Positions 1 through 6,536 of a stretch of DNA of 6,536 bases are shown piece after piece; the stretch's first letter is position 1, and the number at the start of each line of letters is the position of its first letter. Source of the DNA: Moraxellaceae bacterium (GTDB taxonomy: Bacteria > Pseudomonadota > Gammaproteobacteria > Pseudomonadales > UBA3067); contig NVTH01000021.1 of assembly GCA_002401525.1 (NCBI GenBank), positions 2,998-9,533 on the forward strand, written 5' to 3'. The notes under the pieces are model-generated. The model was not told where the DNA came from, searched no databases, and worked only from the letters and a program-made list of their open reading frames with translations. A program made the position numbers and the translations under genes.

Positions 1-1115
1 CCACTAAAGTGCAAGTGGTCGGCTATGTTGAAGATCCAGAATCCTATCCCATCGCCAAAAAACGTCACAGCTTTGAATACCTACGCACGGTGGCTCATTT
101 ACGTCCACGGACCAATACCTTTGGGGCAATCTCCCGAATTCGTTCCACACTTTCCCACGCCATTCATGATTTTTTCCATCAGCGAGATTTTCAATGGGTC
201 AACACGCCCATTATTACTTCCAGCGATTGCGAGGGTGCGGGTGAGTTATTTCGAGTCAGTAATTTAGATTTATTAAATCTACCTCAGCAAAATGGCAAAG
301 TGGATTTTGAGCAAGATTTTTTTGGCAAAGAGACGTTCCTCACCGTGTCGGGACAACTTAATGTGGAGTCCTACTGCTTGGCCATGTCCAAGGTGTATAC
401 CTTCGGCCCTACCTTTCGGGCGGAGAATTCAAATACCAGTCGCCACCTGGCAGAATTTTGGATGGTGGAGCCTGAAATAGCCTTTGCGGATTTAAACGAT
501 GACGCATTGTTGGCAGAGCAGTTTTTAAAATATTTATTTAAAACGGTGTTAGACGAACGATTGGATGACATGGAATTTTTTGCTCAGCGAATTGATAAGC
601 AAGCCATCGAACGTTTAGAAAAAGTCGCCGAATCAGGATTTGTCCACCTTGAATACACTGAGGCCATTGATATATTGCAGCGCAGTAAAAAGAAGTGGGA
701 ATACCCTGTGGAGTGGGGTTTGGACTTGCATTCTGAGCACGAGCGATTTTTGTCCGAGCAGCATGTTGGTGGGCCGGTGGTGCTTAAAAATTATCCCAAA
801 GAAATTAAGGCGTTTTACATGCGCCTGAACGACGACGATAAAACCGTGGCGGCGATGGATGTGCTGATGCCTGGGATTGGTGAGTTAATTGGCGGTAGCC
901 AACGAGAGGAGCGACTCGACGTGTTAGAGGGCCGCATGGCAGAAGCGGGCATTCATGATGAGCTGGATTGGTACAAAGAGTTGCGTCAATACGGCACCGT
1001 GCCTCACGCCGGGTTTGGCTTGGGTTTTGAGCGTTTGATTAACTACATCACAGGTATGGAAAATATCCGTGACGCAATTCCCTTTCCCCGCGTGCCGAAT
1101 AGCGCGCTGTTTTAA
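1..1115 (+). CDS. asnS: Asparagine--tRNA ligase (AsnRS), 5'-truncated by the window edge
   Basis: Cytosolic class IIb aminoacyl-tRNA synthetase that activates asparagine with ATP and charges tRNA-Asn. The reading frame is open from base 3, and about 370 codons are visible. By remembered alignment with the 466-residue E. coli enzyme, roughly the first 95 residues (most of the N-terminal OB-fold anticodon-binding domain) lie outside the window. What is visible is the catalytic domain. Motif 1 is followed by the EGAGE segment near bases 230-245. Motif 2 carries FRAENS and RHLAEFWM at about 415-465. The [12 protein letters not shown] segment is near 790-825, GGSQREER near 890-915, and motif 3 GFGLGFERL at about 1009-1038. 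The C-terminus [12 protein letters not shown] resembles the family ending. The GTG at base 9 is an internal valine, not a start. No frameshift or missing catalytic motif is seen. RecQ follows after 79 bases. Confidence 0.97.
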   Translation, partial: TKVQVVGYVEDPESYPIAKKRHSFEYLRTVAHLRPRTNTFGAISRIRSTLSHAIHDFFHQRDFQWVNTPIITSSDCEGAGELFRVSNLDLLNLPQQNGKVDFEQDFFGKETFLTVSGQLNVESYCLAMSKVYTFGPTFRAENSNTSRHLAEFWMVEPEIAFADLNDDALLAEQFLKYLFKTVLDERLDDMEFFAQRIDKQAIERLEKVAESGFVHLEYTEAIDILQRSKKKWEYPVEWGLDLHSEHERFLSEQHVGGPVVLKNYPKEIKAFYMRLNDDDKTVAAMDVLMPGIGELIGGSQREERLDVLEGRMAEAGIHDELDWYKELRQYGTVPHAGFGLGFERLINYITGMENIRDAIPFPRVPNSALF

Positions 1116-1120
1116 TTTTT
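1090..1120 (+). terminator. Possible intrinsic terminator overlapping the end of asnS
   Basis: GCGTGC (1090-1095) pairs with GCGCGC (1102-1107), giving 6 bp with one G-U and a 6-base loop. It is followed directly by the T-rich tract TGTTTTAATTTTT (1108-1120). The stem lies in the last asnS codons and the TAA stop (1113-1115) falls in the T tract. The stem is short but GC-rich, so termination is plausible but not certain. Confidence 0.4.
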
Positions 1121-1158
1121 ACAGAACAAAGCGAATGCCAAAGCAGTCCATTCATCGC

Positions 1159-1187
1159 TAGTTGATTTCAGTGGTGGTCGGTATAAT
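1159..1187 (+). promoter_or_regulatory. Candidate sigma70 promoter for recQ, consensus -10 box
   Basis: A perfect TATAAT lies at 1182-1187, in the gap between asnS and recQ. The -35 is weak: TTGATT at 1162-1167 has the better sequence but only a 14-bp spacer, whereas TAGTTG at 1159-1164 has 17 bp. The usual initiation distance puts +1 at about 1194-1196, on the G of the proposed recQ GTG start at 1195. Confidence 0.45.
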
Positions 1188-1194
1188 CAGCGCC

Positions 1195-3012
1195 GTGAAA
1201 TCAAAAGCATTAGAAGTCCTAAATCGTGTGTTTGGCTATCAAGAGTTCCGTCCTCCTCAAGGGGAAGTGATTGATTGCCTGTTAAATGGCCAAGACGTAT
1301 TGGTATTGATGCCAACAGGGGGCGGAAAATCCCTCTGTTATCAAATACCTGCATTGGTCATGCCGGGTGTCGCCGTGGTGGTGTCGCCATTAATTGCGTT
1401 AATGCAAGATCAAGTCAATGCACTCAAGGGATTGGGCATTCGGGCCAGCTTTATCAATTCCACCCTCAGCACCGATGAGTACTTTGCAGTAAAAGCTGCG
1501 CTGATGTCGGGGCAGTTGGACTTGCTCTACGTGGCACCCGAACGGCTGGTGCAGCCCGCTACCCTCAATTTACTATCACAAATACCAATATCGCTCTTTG
1601 CCATTGATGAAGCGCATTGTGTCTCTCAATGGGGGCATAATTTCCGCGTCGACTATTTGCAACTGAACATACTTCGGCAGCGTTTCCCTCAAGTGCCTCG
1701 CATCGCGCTCACCGCTACAGCGGATGAAACCACTCGCCAAGAAATTGTTCGACAGTTAGATCTGAATAATGAAGCGGTGTTTGTTTCGGGTTTCGATCGT
1801 CCCAATATTCAATACGTGATCACCGAAAAAAATAAGCCTCGCCAACAATTGCTTAATTTCATCAAACGCAACTACCCAAACTCTGCAGGCATTATTTATT
1901 GCCTGTCGAGGAAAAAAGTAGATTCCACGGCAGCTTGGTTAGCCAGCAAAGGGTTTCTTGCGTTGCCTTATCATGCGGGAATGGATTCTGAATTACGCAA
2001 ACAGACCCAAGATCGGTTTTTGAATGAAGAAAAGGTCATTGTGGTTGCCACCATTGCGTTTGGAATGGGCATTGATAAACCCGACGTGCGTTTTGTGGCG
2101 CATTTAGATTTACCCAAAAGCATAGAATCTTATTACCAAGAAACCGGGCGAGCAGGGCGAGATGGGAATCCCTCCACTGCGTGGATGGCCTATGGCATTC
2201 AAGACGTGGTGTTGCTAAGGCAATTAATAGAAAAATCCAATGGCAACGAACAAATTCGTCATGTGGAGCGATTTAAATTAGACAGCATGTTGGGATTCTG
2301 TGAAATCACCAGTTGTCGACGGCAAGCCCTATTAAATTATTTTGGCGAAGAGGCACCGGAAAGCTGTGGTAACTGTGATGCCTGTATTAATCCCGCGGAT
2401 ACTTGGAACGGCACTGAATGGGTCAGAAAAGCGCTCAGTTGTATTTATCGTACCGAGCAGAAATTTGGTGTCAACCATTTGGTGGATGTGTTGTTAGGGC
2501 GCGATACAGATAAAATAAAAAAGTTCTCCCATCAGCAAGTCAGTACCTATGGCATTGGCATTGATTTAGACGAATCGCAGTGGCGTTCGATATTCCGGCA
2601 AATTACTGCACGAGGATACGTCGACGTTAACGAGCATGGTGCTTTGTTTCTCACTGAAAAATGTCGCGATGTTTTGAAGGGTGAAGAGCAAATTCACTTG
2701 CGTCGAGACGTGGTGGAAAAATTGACTTCCAAGCCAACGGTGAAGCAAGTGGAATTGGAAGACCGCGATTTATGGATGGCACTCAAAGCCTGTCGTAAAC
2801 GATTGTCAGAGCTTCACAGCGTGCCTTCTTTTGTGGTTTTTCATGATTCTACTTTATTAGACATGATCGAAATTCAGCCTCGAAATATGCAAGAATTCTC
2901 TCGCTTGTCAGGTGTAGGGCAAACTAAATTAGAAAAATACGGCGCTGAATTTATTGAAGTAATTGCTAGGCAGTTGAAAAAGGAAGCGCTAGCGGCTGAC
3001 TTTAGCGAATAA
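1195..3012 (+). CDS. recQ: ATP-dependent DNA helicase RecQ
   Basis: Superfamily 2 3'-to-5' DNA helicase of recombination and repair, acting in the RecF pathway and in resolving aberrant joint molecules. From GTG 1195 it is 605 residues, against about 609 in E. coli. Domains in order: RecQ motif 0 ([10 protein letters not shown], residues 13-22); Walker A TGGGKS (41-46); DEAH (138-141); aromatic-rich loop from S144; motif III TATAD (173-177); motif IV around IIYC (233-236); motif V near 284-295; motif [12 protein letters not shown] (315-324) with arginine finger R322; zinc cysteines C374, C391, C394 and C397; RQC winged helix about 405-510; HRDC about 524-592. TAG at 1159-1161 bounds the frame, so starts at TTG 1162 or GTG 1171 are possible. 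GTG 1195 is preferred because it gives the family N-terminus and the earlier starts lie upstream of the probable transcription start. No start has a Shine-Dalgarno. The aromatic-rich loop reads WGHNFRV where homologues have WGHDFR. Confidence 0.96.
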   Translation: MKSKALEVLNRVFGYQEFRPPQGEVIDCLLNGQDVLVLMPTGGGKSLCYQIPALVMPGVAVVVSPLIALMQDQVNALKGLGIRASFINSTLSTDEYFAVKAALMSGQLDLLYVAPERLVQPATLNLLSQIPISLFAIDEAHCVSQWGHNFRVDYLQLNILRQRFPQVPRIALTATADETTRQEIVRQLDLNNEAVFVSGFDRPNIQYVITEKNKPRQQLLNFIKRNYPNSAGIIYCLSRKKVDSTAAWLASKGFLALPYHAGMDSELRKQTQDRFLNEEKVIVVATIAFGMGIDKPDVRFVAHLDLPKSIESYYQETGRAGRDGNPSTAWMAYGIQDVVLLRQLIEKSNGNEQIRHVERFKLDSMLGFCEITSCRRQALLNYFGEEAPESCGNCDACINPADTWNGTEWVRKALSCIYRTEQKFGVNHLVDVLLGRDTDKIKKFSHQQVSTYGIGIDLDESQWRSIFRQITARGYVDVNEHGALFLTEKCRDVLKGEEQIHLRRDVVEKLTSKPTVKQVELEDRDLWMALKACRKRLSELHSVPSFVVFHDSTLLDMIEIQPRNMQEFSRLSGVGQTKLEKYGAEFIEVIARQLKKEALAADFSE

Positions 3013-3043
3013 ATAAAGCGACTGAAAAAAGTCATTAAGGACC

Positions 3044-3068
3044 GAAAACAATCTCAGGAATGAGATTG
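3044..3068 (-). terminator. Intrinsic terminator of the tRNA-Leu transcript
   Basis: Read on the - strand, CAATCTCA (3068-3061) and TGAGATTG (3056-3049) form a perfect 8-bp stem with the 4-base loop TTCC, followed by TTTT (3048-3045). It starts 14 bases past the tRNA CCA end and lies between the convergent recQ and tRNA genes. On the + strand no T tract follows the stem, so it is not an obvious recQ terminator, and none was found for recQ. Confidence 0.7.
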
Positions 3069-3082
3069 GGATCGTTGTAGAG

Positions 3083-3168
3083 TGGTACCAGTGGGCGGAC
3101 TCGAACCGCCACTCCCAGAAGGAACCAGATTTTGAATCTAGCGTGTCTACCAATTCCACCACACTGGC
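3083..3168 (-). tRNA. tRNA-Leu, anticodon CAA (reads UUG)
   Basis: An 86-base class II tRNA on the - strand. The acceptor arms GCCAGTG (5', from 3168 down to 3162) and CACTGGT pair over 7 bp, with a G1-U72 wobble that other leucine tRNAs also show. They are followed by A73 and an encoded CCA ending at 3083. The anticodon stem CTAGA/TCTGG encloses the loop TTCAAAA, giving anticodon CAA at 3134-3132. The T arm is GGCGG-TTCGAGT-CCGCC. Between the anticodon stem and the T stem lies the long variable arm of about 14 bases (TTCCTTCTGGGAGT) typical of leucine tRNAs. A73 is the leucine discriminator base. It is flanked by its own promoter and terminator and converges on recQ. Confidence 0.97.
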
Positions 3169-3252
3169 TCTACAACAAGGCATTTGCCTGTTTTATCACT
3201 TCTAATCAAGCTGCGATATAAATAAGGGCAGCCCTCGCTAAAAGTGGCGGCC

Positions 3253-3280
3253 ATTATATCAATGAGATCGTTTGGGTCAA
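3253..3280 (-). promoter_or_regulatory. Strong sigma70 promoter of tRNA-Leu
   Basis: Read on the - strand: -35 TTGACC (3280-3275), 16-bp spacer, -10 TATAAT (3258-3253), preceded by TG one base upstream (extended -10, TGATATAAT). The bases after the -10 are GGCCGCC, a GC-rich discriminator. Such discriminators are known to make stable-RNA promoters sensitive to ppGpp, so stringent control is a reasonable inference. Transcription should begin near 3246, giving a 5' leader of about 78 bases for RNase P to remove. Confidence 0.8.
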
Positions 3281-3480
3281 CTGAATCCTGCTTCTATCTC
3301 TCTAATCATGGTCATTTTCTCGTTGAGTTTGTGGCAGCAACCTAATTTGAGCGCTGCTTCTATACTGCCTAAATGCAAAGGGTTTAATTGCTCGAGATAG
3401 GGCGCAACGCTAGCGCTTGCGGGGCTTTTACTATAGGCTTGCGGTCCGTTTTTGCTGCAATACAGCCCAAATATTGTCCA
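3277..3480 (-). other. Unassigned protein-like open frame between tRNA-Leu and queA
   Basis: The tRNA-to-queA gap of about 390 bases (3169-3558) has no firm gene. It holds the tRNA leader and promoter, this frame, and the queA ribosome binding site. No convincing queA promoter was found. On the - strand, 67 codons are open between TAG (3483-3481) and TGA (3279-3277). The second half looks like a soluble alpha-helical tail, with segments APYLEQLNPLHLGSIEAALK and KLNEKMTMIREIEAGFS. There is no good start or Shine-Dalgarno: TTG at 3378 would leave 33 residues and the ATGs near the end far fewer. The stop TGA lies inside the tRNA -35 box. It may be a small protein, the tail of a decayed gene, or chance. 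The family is not recognised. Confidence 0.25.
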
Positions 3481-3547
3481 CTAGAATTTCCCTTAACCCA
3501 AGCGTTTGCTGTTTTAAAGAAAGCGCAGCTTGTTGAGTCTTTTCCCC

Positions 3548-3551
3548 AAGG
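3548..3551 (+). promoter_or_regulatory. Ribosome binding site that fixes the queA start
   Basis: AAGG sits 7 bases before TTG 3559. The frame is open much further upstream, to a TTG at 3388, but only the 3559 start combines a Shine-Dalgarno with the family N-terminus (MKVSDF here, MRVTDF in E. coli). Confidence 0.7.
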
Positions 3552-3558
3552 TCTGGCG

Positions 3559-4587
3559 TTGAAAGTATCTGATTTCCATTTTGATTTGCCTGAAGAGTTG
3601 ATTGCCCATTATCCGGCAAAAGACCGTTCTGCAAGTCGTTTGTTGCACCTAAATAGCCAGTCGGGCCAATTAGATCATGGTGTTTTCCCGGATCTGCTGA
3701 ATTATTTACGGCCGGGGGATTTGTTGATCTTTAATAATACCCGAGTCATGGCGGCACGCTTGTATGGCCACAAACCCAGCGGCGGTAAGGTGGAGCTGTT
3801 AGTGGAGCGTGTTATTGACGGTCAGCTGGCGTTAGCGATGCTTAAATCCAGCAAGCCAGCGCGGCCTGGGCTTCAATTTGAGCTCGATACGGGGATTTTG
3901 GTGGAGGTGGTAGAGCGCCGCGAAGCGCTTTATTTAATCCGTCTAGTGGACGAGTGTGATTGGAATGCGGTGTTTGAGCGCATTGGTCATATGCCGTTGC
4001 CGCCTTATATCAAGCGCGACGATGAGAAAGTAGACGAGGACCGTTACCAAACGGTCTACAGCGAAAAGCTCGGCGCGGTGGCGGCTCCCACGGCGGGATT
4101 GCATTTTGATCAAGCCATGATGAGTCAGCTTAAAGAGCGCTCTATTGATATCGGGTTTGTGACCTTGCACGTTGGATTGGGGACTTTTTTGCCAGTGCGG
4201 GTGGATTCTTTAGAAGAGCACATCATGCACAGCGAGTGGATGGAGCTTACGGCTGACTTGGTGGAAAAGATTAATTTGACTCGGCGTCAGGGCGGGCGGG
4301 TGATTGCCGTAGGGACCACCTCGGTGCGCTGTTTAGAGAGCGCCGCCAAAAGCGGCGCTCTGCAAGCTTATTGCGGTGAAACGGATATTTTTATTTACCC
4401 GGGTTATCAATTCCAGGTGGTGGATGCGCTACTGACCAATTTTCATTTGTCTCAGTCCACCTTAATTATGTTGGTGGCGGCGTTTGCAGGTTGGGATAAT
4501 ATTAAGCATGCCTACGAGACCGCGGTTGAGGAGCGTTATCGATTTTTTAGTTACGGCGATGCGATGTTTATTGATGGTAAGACTTGA
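3559..4587 (+). CDS. queA: S-adenosylmethionine:tRNA ribosyltransferase-isomerase (QueA)
   Basis: Cytosolic enzyme of queuosine synthesis. It transfers and isomerises the ribosyl part of S-adenosylmethionine onto preQ1 already placed at the wobble position of GUN-anticodon tRNAs, making epoxyqueuosine. From TTG 3559 it is 342 residues, against 356 in E. coli. Family landmarks: DLPEELIAHYP (residues 8-18), FNNTRV (58-63), SGGK near 74-77, GHMPLPPYI near 145-153, AAPTAGLHFD (175-184), HVGLGTF, HIMHSEW, VGTTSVRCLESA (to 262), NFHL (294-297) and YRFFSYGDAMF near the C-terminus. The shortening falls partly in the variable loop after the TTSVR motif. Two usually conserved prolines are changed: A65 in NNTRVMAARL and S298 in NFHLSQSTL. 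A perfect 10-bp hairpin lies inside the gene at 4337-4361. Tgt, which acts one step earlier, follows after 103 bases. Confidence 0.96.
   Translation: MKVSDFHFDLPEELIAHYPAKDRSASRLLHLNSQSGQLDHGVFPDLLNYLRPGDLLIFNNTRVMAARLYGHKPSGGKVELLVERVIDGQLALAMLKSSKPARPGLQFELDTGILVEVVERREALYLIRLVDECDWNAVFERIGHMPLPPYIKRDDEKVDEDRYQTVYSEKLGAVAAPTAGLHFDQAMMSQLKERSIDIGFVTLHVGLGTFLPVRVDSLEEHIMHSEWMELTADLVEKINLTRRQGGRVIAVGTTSVRCLESAAKSGALQAYCGETDIFIYPGYQFQVVDALLTNFHLSQSTLIMLVAAFAGWDNIKHAYETAVEERYRFFSYGDAMFIDGKT
4337..4361 (+). repeat. Perfect 10-bp inverted repeat inside queA
   Basis: AGAGCGCCGC (4337-4346) and GCGGCGCTCT (4352-4361) are exact reverse complements around the 5-base loop CAAAA. The segment encodes ESAAKSGAL in a loop of QueA that varies in length in the family. 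There is no T tract after it, so it is not a classic terminator. Confidence 0.85.
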
Positions 4588-4615
4588 ATTTTGTTGCCTC
4601 TCCCCGATTATTCTA

Positions 4616-4645
4616 TTGACCTTTACAAACCTGTTAACGCTGAAT
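4616..4645 (+). promoter_or_regulatory. Weak candidate promoter upstream of tgt
   Basis: TTGACC (4616-4621) is a good -35 match. The best -10 is CTGAAT (4640-4645) at 18 bp, with only three matches to consensus. It would suit the 103-base gap between queA and tgt, but read-through from queA is equally possible. Confidence 0.22.
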
Positions 4646-4651
4646 CATTCA

Positions 4652-5793
<1,142 letters not shown>

Positions 5794-5794
<1 letters not shown>

Positions 5795-5808
5795 TTTGCT
5801 AGGCAAAT
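5794..5808 (+). other. Small hairpin after the tgt stop
   Basis: ATTTGC (5794-5799) and GCAAAT (5803-5808) pair perfectly around the loop TAG, starting in the last base of the tgt stop codon. The next bases are TAGCG, with no T tract, so termination is unlikely. It may mark or protect an mRNA end, or mean nothing. Confidence 0.3.
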
Positions 5809-5835
5809 TAGCGATTTCAGTTAAGGGGAATATAG

Positions 5836-6174
5836 ATGAGTTTTTTTGTTTCTGAAGCATTAGCAGAGGGCGGCGATATTGCTGGGTCACAAGGCCCTGA
5901 TATTATTGCACAAGTGGTCATGTTGTTTGGGTTTGTGGCTATTTTTTATTTTCTATTGTGGCGTCCGCAGAGTAAGCGCACCAAAGCTCAAAAGAATTTG
6001 ATGGGGAGTTTGAATAAAGGGGATGAGGTAGTCACTACCGGCGGAATTTTAGGCAAAGTGACTCGCTTGACGGATGAATTTGTAGTGATACAAGTGACCG
6101 ACAATATGGAACTTAAGTTCCAGAAGGCTGCGATCTCTGCCAGTTTGCCCAAAGGAACGATCAAGGCAATTTAA
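5836..6174 (+). CDS. yajC: Sec translocon accessory subunit YajC
   Basis: Small inner-membrane protein that associates with SecD and SecF, the complex that supports protein export through SecYEG. It is not essential in E. coli and its exact role is unsettled. It has 112 residues, against 110 in E. coli. A short N-terminal stretch is followed by one membrane segment at about residues 23-42 (rich in V, F, L, I and Y), then the conserved RPQSKR (43-48) at the cytoplasmic face, and a soluble domain containing KGDEVVTTGGILGKV. The start is supported by AGGGG (5824-5828), 7 bases before ATG. Its place between tgt and secD is the common gammaproteobacterial arrangement. The gap to secD (133 bases) is long for this operon. 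Confidence 0.97.
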   Translation: MSFFVSEALAEGGDIAGSQGPDIIAQVVMLFGFVAIFYFLLWRPQSKRTKAQKNLMGSLNKGDEVVTTGGILGKVTRLTDEFVVIQVTDNMELKFQKAAISASLPKGTIKAI

Positions 6175-6183
6175 TTCGCTGTG

Positions 6184-6262
6184 CCTAGAGACTTGTTGAC
6201 GAGATTTAACGCGTGAAATATTGGAAGTGCTCAGCGCGTTGTATGGTGAGCAGGTGTCTAGG
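6184..6262 (+). promoter_or_regulatory. Potential RNA structure in the yajC-secD gap
   Basis: Outer arms CCTAGAGAC (6184-6192) and GTGTCTAGG (6254-6262) pair at 8 of 9 positions. Inner arms AACGCG (6208-6213) and CGCGTT (6235-6240) pair perfectly. A separate stem TGCTCA (6228-6233) with TGAGCA (6247-6252) would hold CGCGTT in its loop, so the two inner folds compete or form a pseudoknot. Weak promoter-like boxes also occur (TTGACG at 6196-6201; TTTAAT at 6269-6274), but neither has a good partner. Confidence 0.35.
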
Positions 6263-6305
6263 TTGTATTTTAATAAAGCTGAACGTTAGCCGATTTAAGG
6301 CGTGA
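6213..6305 (+). CDS. Possible 30-residue upstream frame ending at secD
   Basis: From GTG 6213 to TGA 6303-6305, bounded upstream by TAA at 6207-6209. The product would be basic, with four cysteines (residues 6, 10, 15 and 18) and a short hydrophobic patch CLGCILIKL. The TGA ends 2 bases before the secD ATG, and the secD Shine-Dalgarno lies within its last codons. Only a weak GAG (6202-6204) precedes the GTG. No known family is recognised. Export-monitoring leader peptides are known for other Sec genes (SecM, VemP), but this frame has no clear signal sequence, so any such role is speculation. Chance is the simplest explanation. Confidence 0.18.
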   Translation: MKYWKCSARCMVSRCLGCILIKLNVSRFKA

Positions 6306-6307
6306 AT

Positions 6308-6536
6308 ATGCTCAATCAATATCCGTTATGGAAAAATCTATTAGTCGTTTGCGTGGTTGTAGTCGGCTTAGTCTATTCAATTCCCAATTTATACCCTGAA
6401 CAACCCATCGTACAAATCTCCGGTGCCAGTGCGTCTGTAGAGCTGGGGGAAAGTGTCCTCAATCAAGCTAAAGATGCGCTGGATGAAGCAGGGATTGCTT
6501 ATGGCGAAAGTGAGTTTGGAGAGCGATCCGGGATGA
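6308..6536 (+). CDS. secD: Protein translocase subunit SecD, 3'-truncated by the window edge
   Basis: Inner-membrane RND-family subunit which, with SecF, uses the proton-motive force to complete protein export on the periplasmic side. Only the first 76 codons are present. The N-terminus MLNQYPLWKN closely resembles E. coli MLNRYPLWKY. The first membrane segment covers about residues 10-25 (LLVVCVVVVGLVYSIP), followed by NLYPEQPIVQISGA and the start of the first large periplasmic domain. AAGG (6297-6300) lies 7 bases before ATG 6308, which supports the start. The remaining coding sequence, of a gene usually over 600 codons, is beyond the window, and secF is expected next. The frame is intact to the edge. 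Confidence 0.96.
   Translation, partial: MLNQYPLWKNLLVVCVVVVGLVYSIPNLYPEQPIVQISGASASVELGESVLNQAKDALDEAGIAYGESEFGERSGM

Noticed and set aside
265..281. Near-perfect AT-rich palindrome TAGATTTA-T-TAAATCTA inside asnS
   Set aside because: It encodes the conserved LDLLNLP stretch, is AT-rich and has almost no loop; most likely chance plus coding constraint.
1162..1194. RecQ start at TTG 1162 or GTG 1171
   Set aside because: No Shine-Dalgarno at either, the extra residues are not family-like, and both lie upstream of the start predicted from TATAAT 1182-1187. They remain possible but are less likely.
2989..3183. 64-residue - strand frame across the tRNA-Leu gene
   Set aside because: It overlaps the whole tRNA and its terminator, and its apparent protein is the translation of structural RNA.
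3289..3363. 9-bp direct repeat TGCTTCTAT at 3289-3297 and 3355-3363
   Set aside because: Short and only two copies. On the - strand it encodes a repeated Ile-Glu-Ala in the candidate frame; not evidence of a repeat element.
3361..3366. TATACT as a -10 box for queA
   Set aside because: Five of six bases match, but there is no -35 at suitable spacing and it is nearly 200 bases from the start codon.
2984..3418. Inverted pair of AAGCGCTAGCG at 2984-2994 (+) and 3418-3408 (-), flanking tRNA-Leu, considered as possible element ends
   Set aside because: Several shared 11-mers are expected by chance in a window this size. One copy is recQ coding sequence, and there is no transposase, integrase or target duplication.
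3404..3420. Imperfect palindrome GCAA-CGCTAGCG-C-TTGC upstream of queA as an operator or attC-like site
   Set aside because: Only the 8-base core is perfect, no integron core sites are present, and no regulator or second copy supports it.
3388..3558. N-terminal extension of QueA by 57 residues from TTG 3388
   Set aside because: The extra residues resemble nothing in the family. TTG 3559 has AAGG at 7 bases and gives the expected MKVSDF start.

Overview
The window reads as ordinary chromosomal core DNA from a gammaproteobacterium of moderate GC. The recognisable proteins (AsnRS, RecQ, QueA, Tgt, YajC, SecD) align by eye with remembered Escherichia coli homologues along their length. The order queA-tgt-yajC-secD is the usual gammaproteobacterial one. 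The genus cannot be fixed from the sequence alone. No mobile element, CRISPR array or defence system is visible.

Layout from left to right on the + strand: the 3' four-fifths of asnS (cut by the left edge), ending in a possible intrinsic terminator; recQ with a TATAAT box so close to its GTG start that the mRNA may be leaderless; a tRNA-Leu(CAA) gene on the - strand, converging on recQ, with its own strong promoter and terminator; a gap of about 390 bases without a firm gene; queA starting at TTG; tgt; yajC; a 133-base leader-like gap; and the first 76 codons of secD (cut by the right edge).

The genes fall into three jobs. asnS and tRNA-Leu serve translation. queA and tgt act in queuosine modification of GUN-anticodon tRNAs: Tgt inserts preQ1 and QueA then adds the epoxycyclopentanediol ring. 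yajC and secD belong to the Sec accessory complex that helps pull proteins across the inner membrane. recQ is a DNA repair helicase that appears to be a separate transcription unit.

No clearly new system was found. The points most worth a second look are small: a possible leaderless recQ with an Asp-to-Asn change in the aromatic-rich loop; the long structured yajC-secD gap holding a 30-residue frame that ends 2 bases before secD; a protein-like frame on the - strand between tRNA-Leu and queA; a perfect 10-bp hairpin inside queA; and a 16-bp tandem repeat next to the tgt start.
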